From Chaetoderma sp. LZ-2023a (Eukaryota > Mollusca > Caudofoveata > Chaetodermatida > Chaetodermatidae): a stretch of DNA of 64,000 bases. Positions 1 to 10,799 of this stretch are shown one piece after another. The stretch's first letter is position 1, and the number at the start of each line of letters is the position of its first letter. Below the pieces are notes generated by a model that ran no database searches, had not been told where the DNA came from, and saw nothing but the letters and a program-made list of their open reading frames with translations. Location: the NCBI GenBank assembly GCA_034401795.1, contig CM067366.1, positions 73,765,087 to 73,829,086 of the forward strand. Direction: 5' to 3'. The position numbers and the translations under genes were made by a program.

Positions 1-1357
1 GCTCTAGTAGATTGATATGTTCCTTGGACTGATCCAGATCCCAAAGCCCTGATACTGTGGACTCTTCCAGACAAGCTCCCCACCCCTCCATCGATGCATC
101 TGTATACACAGTCACCTGAGGGTGGGGAGGGGTTAGCAAAACCCCCAGCAAGAGATTCTCTGTATTCAACCACCATTGCAGGTGGTGAATCAGAGGCGCC
201 AACACCGGCACGTTCGAGTCCAGCGAACCTGAACTCTGGGTCCACTGTGTCATGAGAAACAACTGGATCGGACGCCTGCGCAAGGCGGCCTGTGGAATGA
301 CTGGTTCCAAAGAAACCATCAAGCCCAGCATTCTCAAGTAAACCCGTGCCAGGACATGACGACTGTCGCACACCGACTGAATTACCGAGATGAGTACTTG
401 AACCCTCTCCTGAGTGGGGTACACATACCCCGTCTCCAGATCGAAGAACATGCCCAGGTAAACAAACTTCTGGGATGGAGTTAGCTCTGATTTCGGGAAA
501 TTGATCATCCAGCCCAAGTCCGAGAGAGTTTTCAAAACAATCTCCAGATTGGCTGACAACGATTCCCGGGTGTGTGCTTTCAATAGCCAGTCGTCTATGT
601 ACGTGTGGACTGCTATGCTTCTCCTGCGGAGGTATGCAGTGATCGCGAGAACCACACGGGTGAAGACCCGAGGAGCCGTGGAAATTCCGAAGGGTAACAC
701 CCTGAATTCCCACCGCCGGCCCTGAAATGCAAATCTCAGGAATCGACGGAAACTCCTCTCTATGGGAATGTGGAAATAAGCATCCTTCAAATCTATCGAC
801 GCTGTCCACATCCCTCGCTCTAACCCCGCCAACACCGAGCGCACAGTCTCCATCTTGAAACTGGGTGTCTCGATGAACTTGTTCAACGGCTTGAGGTTGA
901 GAATCGGCCTCCACCCTCCGGTGTTTTTTGTTACTAAGAACAGGGTTGAATAGAAGCCCGGGCACCTCTGTGCCGGCTGAATGGCTTCTTTTAGTATGAG
1001 GGAATTTATTTCCTCCTCTATACACAACCTCTGATCCGGATCCCGTGGAATGGGAGTCCAGATCGGCGCGAGAGACAGTCGCGATGGCGGGCCTGTCACC
1101 CAGTCGGGACGATACCCGACCGAAAGCCATCGCAAGACTAAACGGTCCTGAGTCAACCGCTTCCACTCTGGCAAGCGGGCGGCCAAACGGCCGCCCACCG
1201 GTCCACCTAGGGATAGAGGTGGACATAAGGAGGGCCAGAGTGGCACTGTTCTCTCGGCCTGAAACACCGGAGTGGTTCCCACCGCGGTAACCAGGCCATC
1301 AGGCCCGATTACCGCGACCAGATCCCCGCGCGCCCCGCCCAGCGCCGCGCGCACCAC
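1..1357 (-). CDS. DIRS-A reverse transcriptase-RNase H, copy 1 (3' part outside window)
   Basis: The same frame as the RT of copy 2. It overlaps the last 59 bp of gag and runs off the window within RNase H. The RT palm motifs are present on the minus strand: DLKDAYFHIPI, LPFGISTAPR and YIDDWLL (about 600). The frame is open to base 1. Only the C-terminal half of RNase H and the following domain are missing. Confidence 0.8.
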   Translation of the reverse strand, partial: MVRAALGGARGDLVAVIGPDGLVTAVGTTPVFQAERTVPLWPSLCPPLSLGGPVGGRLAARLPEWKRLTQDRLVLRWLSVGYRPDWVTGPPSRLSLAPIWTPIPRDPDQRLCIEEEINSLILKEAIQPAQRCPGFYSTLFLVTKNTGGWRPILNLKPLNKFIETPSFKMETVRSVLAGLERGMWTASIDLKDAYFHIPIERSFRRFLRFAFQGRRWEFRVLPFGISTAPRVFTRVVLAITAYLRRRSIAVHTYIDDWLLKAHTRESLSANLEIVLKTLSDLGWMINFPKSELTPSQKFVYLGMFFDLETGYVYPTQERVQVLISVIQSVCDSRHVLARVYLRMLGLMVSLEPVIPQAALRRRPIQLFLMTQWTQSSGSLDSNVPVLAPLIHHLQWWLNTENLLLGVLLTPPHPQVTVYTDASMEGWGACLEESTVSGLWDLDQSKEHINLLE

Positions 1358-4165
1358 GGTGCGCGGGCTGCTGTCTGGCTGGGTGCGGCTGGGGAGCCTG
1401 CGCCCCCCTCACTGCTGGCCGAATCGCCCGTGGCCTAGGCCTACGTTGCGACGGTGGCTGGCCCCTGACCTGGCCAGCACCACCTCGAGCCTGCAGAGGA
1501 CGATACGCAGGGGGTGCCGCGCGAACACGCTCCCGCCGGAGCACCTCAAATTGTTCCCGCAGCGCCCTCTGGTTATTAACCAGAGTGACCGTCTCCTGGA
1601 GGTGCCTGCATCCCTCACCTCCAAAGAGACCAGGACCTGTCATAGGCGTCCGCAGCAGCCTATTATACAGGTCCTGGGACGGGCACAGATTGTCAAGCGC
1701 AAACGTGCGCCTCGCCCGGACACTTCTGGTTACCGCCCGCGTCAAACAGTCCAAAGCCAGGTTGATACCATCCTGAATGGCTCTCTGGACTGTCACCGGG
1801 CTAGGTTGGCGTGATGCGGAAGCCGCTACCACCCCTTGTAGCAGCTGGGAAACGTGGGATAGAGCGGCAATCGACGCTCTCCCACTCTCCTCCGCATCCC
1901 GCAGCGCGGCATTTGCCGAACGCAACGCGTTCGAGCACAAGACTCCCGTGTCAGAACGGGAGCCCGGCCGCGCATCTTCGCCCAAAGCCGCGCGATCATC
2001 AACGCTCGGCTTTGGCACCACACCGTACCGCTGGTAATCCAGGGGCACGATGCGGCACCGCTTCGCCACCTCGCGAGGGGCCTTCGCGAGACGTCCATTC
2101 ACCTTAATGGACGCCTCTGCCGCTTCGAACATGTCCACGACATGCTCAGCAAGCGGCAGAGATGGCATAGCGGTAGCCGCCGGCCTACCAGCTAACCACG
2201 GCCTATGGTCACGCTGGCTAGCCGGCAGCTCCACGGGTAGATCTGGCCGAACACTTACCAGCCACTGGCAAGCGTCCGACCAATCCTCCTCCGTGGCTAA
2301 CTGCGAGCGCTCTACTAGACGAGGGCCTTCGTCTTCCTCCAGAGCACTCGCAGTTGATGTCGACGGCGGGTAAGCTGATACCCCTGGCAAGCCTGGAAAA
2401 GCATGCGGGCCCGAGAGAGCAGGCATGCTAAAATCCGCGGCTTGACCAGGAGCAGGCGCCGTGGCAGAGCGCGGGGTAAACACCGCTCTACCACGGGTTT
2501 GACCAGCACCAGCCATACCATCGGCAAGCCGAGGTATGCGGTATCCGTGGTCAACAGCACCGCCCGGGGACACCCTCTGGACCGTGAAATCTACTCCTGC
2601 GTGAGTAGAACCATGGAACACGTCGCCTGCATTCCCCGCGAGGGGTGCACAGACGTCGTATTCCATGGCCACGTCCTCAGAAGGCGACCCCAGCAGGAGA
2701 TCCTCTTCTTCCTGGCCAGAAAGATTAGACTCCGGGTCAGCAAAGAAAGCTAACCCGGACTGGCCAGGAAAGGTGCCATAGGAGGGTTTGGCACCTTCGG
2801 CGCGCGGATACCCGGGGTCTGATGAGCAGACCGCGGGTCCCAGCAACAACCGTTGTCCACGGCCCCTCGGCGCGGCGCCATGCCTGCTGCCAGGGCCTTG
2901 GACTGCCCCCAACAAAGGGGCCACCTCTGAATCCACAACCGGACCGGACCTAAAGAGACCGGATTCAGAGGCGGGGATCACCTGCTCGTAAGCAGATGCC
3001 GAGGACAACAAAGGAGCTGGCCCAGGGAGCATGCCACGAAGCAACTCTGGGACCAGATCCTTTATCGTCCTCTGCATCTCTTGCAACATTTCGGACCTGA
3101 AGGCCTCCATATCCACCGCGGATGAGGCCTTCTTCTTACCCTTCTTACACACTTTCTCCTTCTTCTTCCTCTCTTCCTCCATTACCTTCTCCCTTGCCTG
3201 CAATGCGAGAAAATCAGACATTAATTCGCCCCCCCACAGCTTACATACGTCGCACTTCAGCAACGGTCCACAGGGACTGCAGCTGAAGCACAAGTGCGGG
3301 ACGAAGCGGCTTTTAAGAAACCTCCCGCAGGACGGGCAACCAGGTCTCTGAAACAGGACAAAGGACAGGGACAATGAGCAAGATAGTTAAGGTTAGCAAA
3401 CTCAAAACCAACTAAAAAGAGAGGACAGGATCATCAAGATCAGAAATCAAGAAGAACCAGCCATGGACAAAACGTTAATTGTTAATAAAAAGGCCAAGGC
3501 CGATTATGACGTCATCACTCTCGTGACCAAATTAATCGATCCGCAACAAGCACCAAGAGCAAGAACGAATTGTATAAGTAAACGGAACATTTCCGTTGAA
3601 TTGGCATTTCGAGTACACAACAATCAGATATACAGAGATAACTCCTTCCAATTCTAGCATTGGCAAAAAGGGAAATTATCTCCCCTTTTGTTTACATTAT
3701 AATTAGATACCTGATCCTTGTATAGACAAACCATCCAACGTGATGAACCGGAGAACTCCACCATAGTACGCCTCTACATTCTCTCCACCTCAGGGGAAGG
3801 AATTGGAGCAAGAGGGCAAAGTGAGAAGACCTTTATAACAGGCCTCCAACTCACTGAACATAGATCTTTTGGTTAGATAACCTAACAGTATTAGTAGGAA
3901 ATGGAACCGTGGTGGAGAGAAAACATATCCTCTTGTGCCGAAAAGTCCACCAAAGCTTCTATGCGATACCTGTGGACAAAACACAAAGAGAAATGAGACA
4001 TATGAAGCACCATGTTGTAAAAAACCAACATAATCAGGCGCTAATCACGGTAAGCGCGAGTCCCGGAAATACATTAAACCGGGACAAAACACGCTAGCAT
4101 ATCAAAGAATTCACCTGATAAAGCGATCCCGCTCCTTCTAAAGGCGAATCCTCCCTTTCCGACAT
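1299..4165 (-). CDS. DIRS-A gag-like protein, copy 1 (two exons: 4115-4165 and 1299-3347)
   Basis: Exon 1 encodes 17 residues, MSEREDSPLEGAGSLYQ, ending CAG|GTGAAT. Exon 2 begins after a pyrimidine-rich tract and TTTCAG with RPGCPSCGRF in the same frame. Exon 2 (682 codons) opens with clustered CxxC pairs (CPSC, CFSC, CDVC), then a Lys/Glu-rich coiled segment, a Gly/Pro/Ala-rich middle, a conserved region around VPLDYQRYGVVPKP and DGINLALDCLTRAVTRSVRA, and an Arg/Gly/Pro-rich tail. It is expected to package element RNA. Without splicing, an ORF from MSLSF at 3374 would give 691 aa. The stop is TGA, and RT overlaps the 3' end in another frame. Confidence 0.75.
3507..3514. promoter_or_regulatory. 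Palindromic CRE-like site TGACGTCA, copy 1
   Basis: A perfect TGACGTCA lies 133 bp upstream of the exon 2 Met and inside the predicted leader intron. It is present at the matching place in all five family A copies, including the diverged copies 4 and 5. A CREB/ATF role is inference. Confidence 0.4.
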
Positions 4166-4449
4166 GCTTCCACCAAAAAATAATCGTCAAACGTGAGCGA
4201 AAAACAAGGCAACGCGCAGAAAAGTATGAAAAACACAAAACCGCATGTAACCCTTTGCCAATAAATGAGCAAAGAGGAAGTAGTAGTCGGCGCATGCGCG
4301 GTGGTGGGGCGAGCATTCGCCGGACTACCTCTGACTCCCTGCCCAGTAGGGGCACCTAACTGTTTTTAATCTGAGTGTTTTATTGAGTGAAAGCCGATAT
4401 TTAGCAATATCAAAAGTATTAGGGAGGTAAGTATACTCTTGATGTGAAA

Positions 4450-4794
4450 AGTGGAGACAAACCTCTTTAGATGTGTACAAACCTCCTTACAGAAACTTGT
4501 GGACACAAGCATAAAGAGAGATTAACATTTTATGGCACCAGATAATGAAGTTACCAGTTTTCTGTGTGCCTAAAACGTCTATACGTCACGGAAATAGGTG
4601 ACACCTCGTAATTAAGATGTACTTAAAACATAATTGTATTAGAGTTCACCTCGTAACTCGGTCCTGGCATGGCCTCAGATGAATTAAACTGATCAGACAT
4701 TACCTTTAGCACTCTAAAACAACTTTAGATATGAAAATTGAGCAAAACTTAGCAAGTGGATATAAAACACAAGCATGTGATTCAGGCCAATAGT
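4450..4794. other. TAF1 intron stretch without recognised gene
   Basis: AT-rich intron between DIRS copy 1 and a decayed DIRS terminus. I see no coding motif or clear repeat. It may be an eroded DIRS leader, since it directly precedes an old terminus in the same orientation. Confidence 0.5.
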
Positions 4795-4982
4795 AAAAAA
4801 AGAGGCAATGACAGTCTGCCCATGCGCGAGGTTGGGGGGGGGGCAGCATCCGGCTGAGTGTCACCTGTCTACCTGCCCAATAAGGGCACCTATATTTTTA
4901 AATCTGGGGTCATTGAGTGAAGGTCGATATTTAGGAAATATCATAGAGTGCTAGGGAGGTAAGTATATCTCTTGAAGCGAAA
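4795..4982 (-). mobile_element. Relic DIRS-A right terminus
   Basis: A diverged match to the right terminus of family A: the CATGCGCG core, TGCCCAATAAGGGCACCTA, TTGAGTGAAGGTCGATATTTA, CTAGGGAGGTAAGTAT and CTTGAAGCGAAA at the end. It carries many substitutions and lies about 530 bp beyond the end of copy 1. This is an older element end. Confidence 0.75.
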
Positions 4983-5097
4983 TGTGTTTCACTCCTTCGA
5001 CCTTCAATTTTAACAAGTGAACCTTTCCGTGTGATGTATGGATTAAACTAAGTGTGGAATCAAGGGGAGAGAGGGTTAGTATAAAAGGTAGACTTAC

Positions 5098-5220
5098 ACT
5101 TTCAACAGCTTTCATCCTCTGAGCAACAATAGTTTCGAGGATGAATGAGAATGCCACCTGATCATCATCATCTAGAAGCGGGTTGATGGCCTTCTCCAGT
5201 CGCATCAACTTCTCTTCTTT
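5098..5220 (-). CDS. TAF1: TAF1 exon (linker and start of bromodomain 2)
   Basis: Reads [20 protein letters not shown] and then [20 protein letters not shown]. This is the near-invariant inter-bromodomain linker and first helix of bromodomain 2. Length 123 nt (41 codons), phase 0 at both ends, with acceptor TTTATCTAG and donor GTAAGTC. The rest of bromodomain 2 must lie beyond DIRS copy 1 outside the window. Confidence 0.95.
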
Positions 5221-5250
5221 CTAGATAAACACAAAATACAGAAATTCTTT

Positions 5251-5487
5251 TTAACACTTTAATGGTCAAATTTGGTCAAGAAAATCAAAATATCTGCTTA
5301 ATGAATGTCCATTTGCAGGCAAAGAGGACTATTTTTGAACATTTACCACTGGAATGATGGTTTCGTTCTCAAGCCAGTCATTCTAGTGATAAATTTTCAA
5401 AAATAATCTTCTCTTGGCCTGCAAATGGACATTCCACAAGACCACTGCAGAGGCGGGGTTTGGCCGGCTTGAACATTAGAGGGTTAA
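5251..5487. repeat. M1 palindromic MITE-like repeat
   Basis: M1 repeats are about 210-240 bp and flanked by TTAA. They start like TTAACCCTTTAATGG and have arms CCATTTGCAGACCAAGAGAA and ATTTACCACTGGAATGACTGG that recur inverted in the second half, so the RNA folds into one hairpin. They end near GACCACTGCAGA and GTTAA. No coding capacity. This copy has a shortened loop. Confidence 0.85.
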
Positions 5488-5624
5488 TATTTCATTAATA
5501 GTATGTATGTTATATTGATGATATGGTACAGTTATTAAACACTTGTGTCTTGTGGCAACTGAACTCTATACTGGTCAAGCCGGCCAAAATAGCCTCCGCA
5601 AAGGCAGAGGTCCATTTGCAAACT

Positions 5625-6435
5625 TCTTTACACACAACTTTTTATCCACCTTACACGCTTTCTCACTCTTATCTCAGGAAACTTCCTAACACAAACATCA
5701 CTTACAAGCTTTCTCAAATGCTTACCTCAGCAAACCTAACACAAACATCGTTTACACGTTTTCTCAGTTTTACCTCTGCAAACTTGCGAGCACAGACCTC
5801 TTGCGAGCACAGACCTCTTGCGAGCACAGACCTCTTTCTCGTCATTACACTCTTTCTTAAAGGCTTACCTCAGCAAAATTCCTAACACAGACATCGCTAT
5901 TCGCGTTACACGCTTTCTCAGTCTTACCTCAGCTAACTTTCTAATACACACATCATTTACATGCTTTCTCAGTCTTACCTCAGCTAACTTCCTAACACAC
6001 ACATTGTTTACACACCTTCTCAGCTTTACCTAAGCTAACTTCCTAATACACACATTGTTTACACGCTTTCTCAGTCTTACCTCAGCTAACTTCCTAATAC
6101 ACACATTGTTTACACGCTTTCTGTCTTACCTCAGCTAACTTCCTAACACACACATTGTTTACACGCCTTCTCAGTCTTACCCAAGCTAACTTCCTAATAC
6201 ACACATTGTTTACACGCTTTCTCAGACTTACCTCAGCTAACTTCCTAATACACACATTGTTTACACGCTTTCTCAGTCTTACCTCAGCTACCTTCCTAAT
6301 ACACACATTGTTTAAACGCTTTCTCAGTCTTACCTCGGCTAACTTCCTAATACACACATCATTTACATGCTTTCTCAGTCTTACCTCAGCCAACTTCCTA
6401 ATACACACATTGTTTACACAGCTTCTCAGTCTTAC
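5625..6435 (-). repeat. 51-bp tandem array of a TAF1 exon end plus 5' splice site
   Basis: On the minus strand each unit holds about 24 nt resembling the tail of the adjacent TAF1 exon (ATTAGGAAGTTAGCTGAG) followed by GTAAGACTGAGAAAGC and about ten more intron bases. Units are exactly 51 bp apart near the exon; extra GTAAGA donors follow bases 6385, 6334, 6283, 6232, 6181 and 6130. A 49-bp unit between 6130 and 6081 breaks frame. Units farther from the exon (5625-5950) are more diverged and contain a 17-bp sub-repeat at about 5788-5838. Roughly 16 units in all. Confidence 0.92.
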
Positions 6436-6503
6436 CTCGGCAAACTTCCTAACACAGACATCAAACATGTTCTGTGCGGCGAGGGTAAGGACATGCTTTC
6501 CTC
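6436..6503 (-). CDS. TAF1: TAF1 exon (bromodomain 1 last helix)
   Basis: Completes a Gly codon and reads GKHVLTLAAQNMFDVC and VRKFAE, the C-terminal helix of bromodomain 1. Length 68 nt, leaving in phase 0 into [10 protein letters not shown] of the next exon. Acceptor TTTGTTTTAG, donor GAG|GTAAGACTG. The reading frame stays open past the donor to 6094 through a 51-bp tandem array that repeats this exon end and donor, so the real 3' border may vary. Confidence 0.92.
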
Positions 6504-6865
6504 CTAAAACAAACAGGAAAACATATATACAATCAAGCTGTATAAGGTTAGACATATAGTAACCAATTTACTGGTCAAATTACAATCTCTGCTTATTGAA
6601 AGTCAATTTGCAGGTGAAGAAACGGCTATTTCTAAAATTCATCACTGGAATGACTGGATTAGTCACCAAGCGAGAGAGAAAATTAAAAATGTAAATCAAT
6701 AAAGATAGTTTTAAAATTCATTGAAGTACGCTATTTAACATAAACAGCTATGACCAGCTAGACAGCGAATATATGAGTCAATTGTCTAAGATCAGATAGA
6801 CATCATCTACATCTTACAGTGGTTTAATGAGGGCCTCGTTACAATTAAAGGTGTACAAATCTTAT
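6504..6865. other. TAF1 intron with half M1 repeat
   Basis: Positions about 6569-6668 match only the left arm of the M1 hairpin (AATTTGCAGGTGAAGAA and CACTGGAATGACTGG). The rest is AT-rich and unrecognised. Confidence 0.5.
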
Positions 6866-7136
6866 TCAAAATAGCATCCGCTTTTGTTTCTATGAGTATT
6901 GTTAATGCTTACCAGATGTACTATTATGATAATGTCTATTATCTAGTATAGCTCAAAATAAATAATTAAAACTCCGCACTCTCCATGGGCCTGCCCATAT
7001 TGTGTCCGGGAATTACCATAGCCTCCAGGTACCGAGTCAATTCCCAACAACAGTCAGATTCGTCTTATATTTGTCTTGACAAACAGCGAAGGCAACTTAG
7101 CCTCATCTCAGCGGGGCAGCTGAGGCGGGCCATAGT

Positions 7137-7231
7137 ATGTCTGGTAAGTATTAACAATTCTCGTAGAAACAAAAGCGGATGCTTTTTCGATTCTACTTCG
7201 AATAATACTTACCAGATGTACTATTATGATA
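7137..7231. repeat. Internal complementary region of DIRS-B
   Basis: The left half is the reverse complement of the element's left end (AACAAAAGCGGATGC) and the right half that of its right end (TTCTACTTCGAATAATACTT). The two meet here as they would in a circle. This is the hallmark of DIRS-order elements. Confidence 0.85.
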
Positions 7232-7795
7232 AACTCCAGATTTTGACAGCCAACAAAACTCCAGTGGGAGGAGGTGGGGCTCAAAACAGCTTTCATCTAC
7301 CATCCGACAGAGAAGGTTGTGAAGAGACTAGAACCCCAGCATACGCTTAGGTTCCACCATCTGACTCATAGAGTGCTACACTTCCATGGTCTAGACCGCA
7401 CTCCCCTCACCCCCGCCCCCCCATTTGTCTGCACAAATTCCAGAGGGCTGTCAAAGGGGAGGCAACACCCACCAGACCTGTGTCAGCCTCAAGTCTCAGC
7501 TAGGGCAGTCCAGGAGAGTGCAAAGAAGCTACTACAACTTCTAATTTTGAAAAAAACTGTATATCGATTAGATTTTCAAATTTGAATGCGTCTAATGTCT
7601 TGCAATGAATAAGATACTCTTGAACCAGACTTTTTACTTAATCAGTCTGAGAATTCGACTGTAAGTAAATTTATATTAGTCACTTAACCTAAGAAAACAC
7701 TCACCATTTTCTGAGGGCTATCATACGCATCACCATTGTTCAGTGCATGTGGAAGAACCCTGCGATGTATGCGTAAATAGTGGTCGGAAGTGGCT

Positions 7796-8840
7796 TTAGT
7801 TAAGATTCGACAAATTGGCGACGGCTACCGGATTAAGTGCGCTGGTGATATCGCGAAGGTAGAAATCAGTGAATGACGACTTGCCATGCCATTGTGCTAC
7901 AGACATCACCTGCTCTAAAGAGACACCCTTATAAAGGGCCGATGCTGCTGCTAGTGCTCGGACTTGATGGGCGTTCGCACGATCAATCTGCTTTCCTGTT
8001 GCAATTTTATGCGACATCTGAATAGCATCGACTATCCAATGAGAAATGGCATATTTCGAGGCGCGAAGATGAGGAGCTTTGAGATATAACCACAGAGATT
8101 TCGGGTCACCTCTCCACTCCTCAGTACGTTTCTTATACATTTTCAGACATCTGACAGGACACTAAGCAGAAGAGTTTGGGTCATGCCTAACTAAACTTGG
8201 CAAATTGACCGGCTGTCCTGGATACTTAAGTGACTGATTCTTTGCCAGGAAACAAAGACGTGGTAATAGTCTTAAACCTTCACCCGGAACGACAAAACGG
8301 TCTTGTTCGGTAGAAAGCGCCTGGATTTCACTTCTCCTTCTCGTCAATGCTGCTGCAACCAAGAAAACTGACTTAATAGTTAACAGTTTAATATCTATAG
8401 ATCTAATTCAAAGGTAGCATGCCTTAACACCTGTAGAACAAGAGATAGATTCCATGCTGGGATAGGAATTGGCTGTCTGGGTCGCAAATTGCTCATTCCT
8501 TTAATAACTTCATTTAACGCGTCGTTCTCCACTCCTACAGTGGCCAGACTGGGAACAACTGAAGCTAATGCAGACTTATATGCTGCTAGGGTTGAAGGTA
8601 CAAGTTTGTCAACCTCGTATAAATGAGATAAAATCTGCTACGTGTTGAACAGATGCAGAAAAGGGATTAATATCTCTTCCCTTACACCACTCTGCAAATT
8701 TGTTGATTCTATAATTATATGGCTTGGTGGTTGACCCTCTTCTGGCTGATGCGACAAATTTCGCTGCTTGCTCAGAAAAGCCACCCTCAATTGCTCGCTG
8801 CTTGATAACATCCATGCAGTCAATTGGAACATGTCCGGTC
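7796..8840 (-). pseudogene. DIRS-B tyrosine recombinase, frameshifted
   Basis: Pieces in several frames match the family A recombinase in order: an N-terminal SAM-like part with FSEQAAKFVASARRGSTTK and YNYRINKFAEWC (8609-8815), TRRRSEIQALS with the first catalytic Arg, GEGLRLLPRLCFLAKNQSLK (8162-8362), then HQVRALAAASALYKGV with the H-x-x-R motif and QWHGKSSFTDFYLRD with the likely nucleophile Tyr (7796-8140). Breaks near 8150 and between 8362 and 8609 make it non-functional. Confidence 0.85.
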
Positions 8841-8850
8841 TGTCATGGCC

Positions 8851-10720
8851 TTACAGACCTTTGTTCTGAAGAATCAGATCCCTTCTGTCTGGAAGAGGGA
8901 TTGGATTGCAGACCAGTAAGTCCAGCAGATCCATAAACGATGATCGACCTGGCCAATGAGGGGCGATCAATAGTACTTGGCATATGCCCTCTCTTATCTT
9001 TGCCAGAACTTTTGGCATGGGAATTGTTGGAGGATACTCATACATTCCCTTCCAACTTATCACCAGTGCGTCTACTGCTAGAGCTAGCGGGTCCGGGATC
9101 GGTGACACGTATGTGACCATCTTTGCATTTCATTTCGTTGCAAATAGATTTACATTTGGCTTTCACCAGTGTTTGAAAAGAACCTCCGCTACCAACTGGT
9201 TGAGCTGCCATTACGTCGGACGACAAACCGTCCTTCGACTGAGAGCATCTGCTAGGATGTTCAATCTTCCTGGAGTGTGTGCTGCCCGAAGAATAATATT
9301 CCTCTCTTGGCACCACAGCAGACGGTTCAATCTCATCATGCACAATTCTGTTGATCTCGTCCCGCCTTGACGGGTCAAATAAGACACCACTGTGGAGTTG
9401 TCTGTCCTTACTAGGACAATCTTGTCTCGGATTAAGTTCTCAAATTTTCGAAGTGCTAATGCCACCGCTAGTAATTCGAGAACATTTATGTGTTTCTGCG
9501 CATTGGTCCGATCCCATTCCCGTGACATTGACAGATTGTCCAGTACTGCTCCCCAACCCGTCATCGACACATCTGTAAAGATGGACATCTGCGGTTGAGG
9601 AGGTTGTAGAGGAACACCTCGCAGGAGATTCTGTTCTGATAACCACCACTGAAGATGGAATATCAACGCTCCTTTTACTGGAATCCTCAGAGACAACGGA
9701 TCCGTTCTCTGAGACCAAAATGACATTAAGTACATCTGAATCGGCTTGCGTCTGAGTGCCGCATAAGGAACCACCTTCTCCAGAGATACTAGTAAACACA
9801 GTATTCTGAGAAATTGACGATAGGCTCCTACAGAAACTGACTCCAGTACTGCAATCAAACTCTTGACTCTGCTCTCCGCCGGAAAAGCTACACCGTCCCC
9901 GAGATTGAAAAATATTCCCAGATACACAAACTCCTGGGATGGAGTCAATCCTGATTTCTCTAGATTCACAATCCATCCTAGGTCCTTTAATAAGGTTAAG
10001 ACTACCTGAAGATTGTTGCGTAGAATGACTGGATTCCCCGCCTTCAGCAGCCAGTCGTCTATGTAAGTATGAACAGCTATGTTTCTCCTGTGAAGATAAG
10101 AAGTCATGGCGAGAACCACTTTGGTGAAGACCCTCGGGGTTGTGGTCAGACCGAAAGGAAGCGAATTGAATTCCCAAACATTGTTTTGGAACGCAAAGCG
10201 AAGGTATTTCTGAAAAGGAATTGACATTGGAATATGAAAATATGCATCCTTCAGATCTATCGACACTGCCCACATGCCTTTTCTCAGCCCTGTCATCACC
10301 GCTGCTACAGTCTCCATCTGAAACTTTGGTGAAAGAATAAATTTGTTCAGCGGTTTGAGGTTGAGAATCAGTCTCCAACCTCCGGTGCGTTTCGGAACGA
10401 GGAACAATTATCGAATAGAAGCCCAGGGAGGACTGATTGCGGACTAAATGAATCGCATTCTTCTGATAAAGATCTTTGATTTCTGAGCAAATGGCATCTA
10501 GACGATTGGATTCCCTTGGAACGGGAGTCCATACTGGAGTCGATGTTAACGGAACTAATGATTGACGGATGAGCCAGTCCGGTTCATAGCCGTTTCTTAG
10601 CCAATGACAGACTAAACAATCTTGCACGACCTGTTCCCACTGGTTTGAGAACAGCTGAAGTCTGACTCTGATGGTAGGAATCTGCACACAGTTTGCGGTT
10701 GATATTGCGCCATAAGACGT
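8851..10720 (-). pseudogene. DIRS-B reverse transcriptase-RNase H, frameshifted
   Basis: The longest open part (9211-10407) contains GGWRLILNLKPLNKF, SIDLKDAYFHIPM, LPFGLTTTPRVFTKVV, the catalytic YIDDWLL, then RNase H motifs FTDVSMTGWG, VRTDNSTVVSYL and LADALSR. The RT N-terminus (WTPVPRESNRLDAICSEIK) is in another frame upstream, with a shift near 10410. Downstream, 8851-9120 holds the post-RNase H domain (YVSPIPDPLALAVDAL, APHWPGRSSFMDLLDLL) in yet another frame. At least two frameshifts. Confidence 0.87.
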
Positions 10721-10799
10721 TAATTCGCTTGGGTGAAGATTCTCGACTCCCTGCGTTCCTGGGGCCACCGGAACGGGTCTCGCTGGAAACCCGTCAGGA

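Larger units (their letters stand above)
1..4449 (-). mobile_element. DIRS family A retrotransposon, copy 1 (cut by window edge)
   Basis: Nearly identical to copy 2 with a constant offset of 26268 bp and no indels across 1-3374. It contains most of RT-RNase H, all of gag, the 5' leader and the right terminus ending GTGAAA at 4449. Roughly 2.6 kb with the recombinase, internal complementary region and left terminus lie outside the window. It sits in the TAF1 intron after the bromodomain 2 entry exon. Confidence 0.9.

Noticed and set aside
1272..2753. Plus-strand ORFs over the DIRS gag (also at 27540-29021, 34572-36053, 51646-52728, 56781-58585)
   Set aside because: Shadow frames in a GC-rich gene; they recur only because the element is repeated.
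5625..6435. CRISPR-like array
   Set aside because: Units are contiguous and contain no unique spacers; the genome is eukaryotic.
5523..6559. Plus-strand ORFs (FLSLTSANFLIHT repeats)
   Set aside because: Antisense of the 51-bp array; splice sites and homology place the coding sense on the minus strand.
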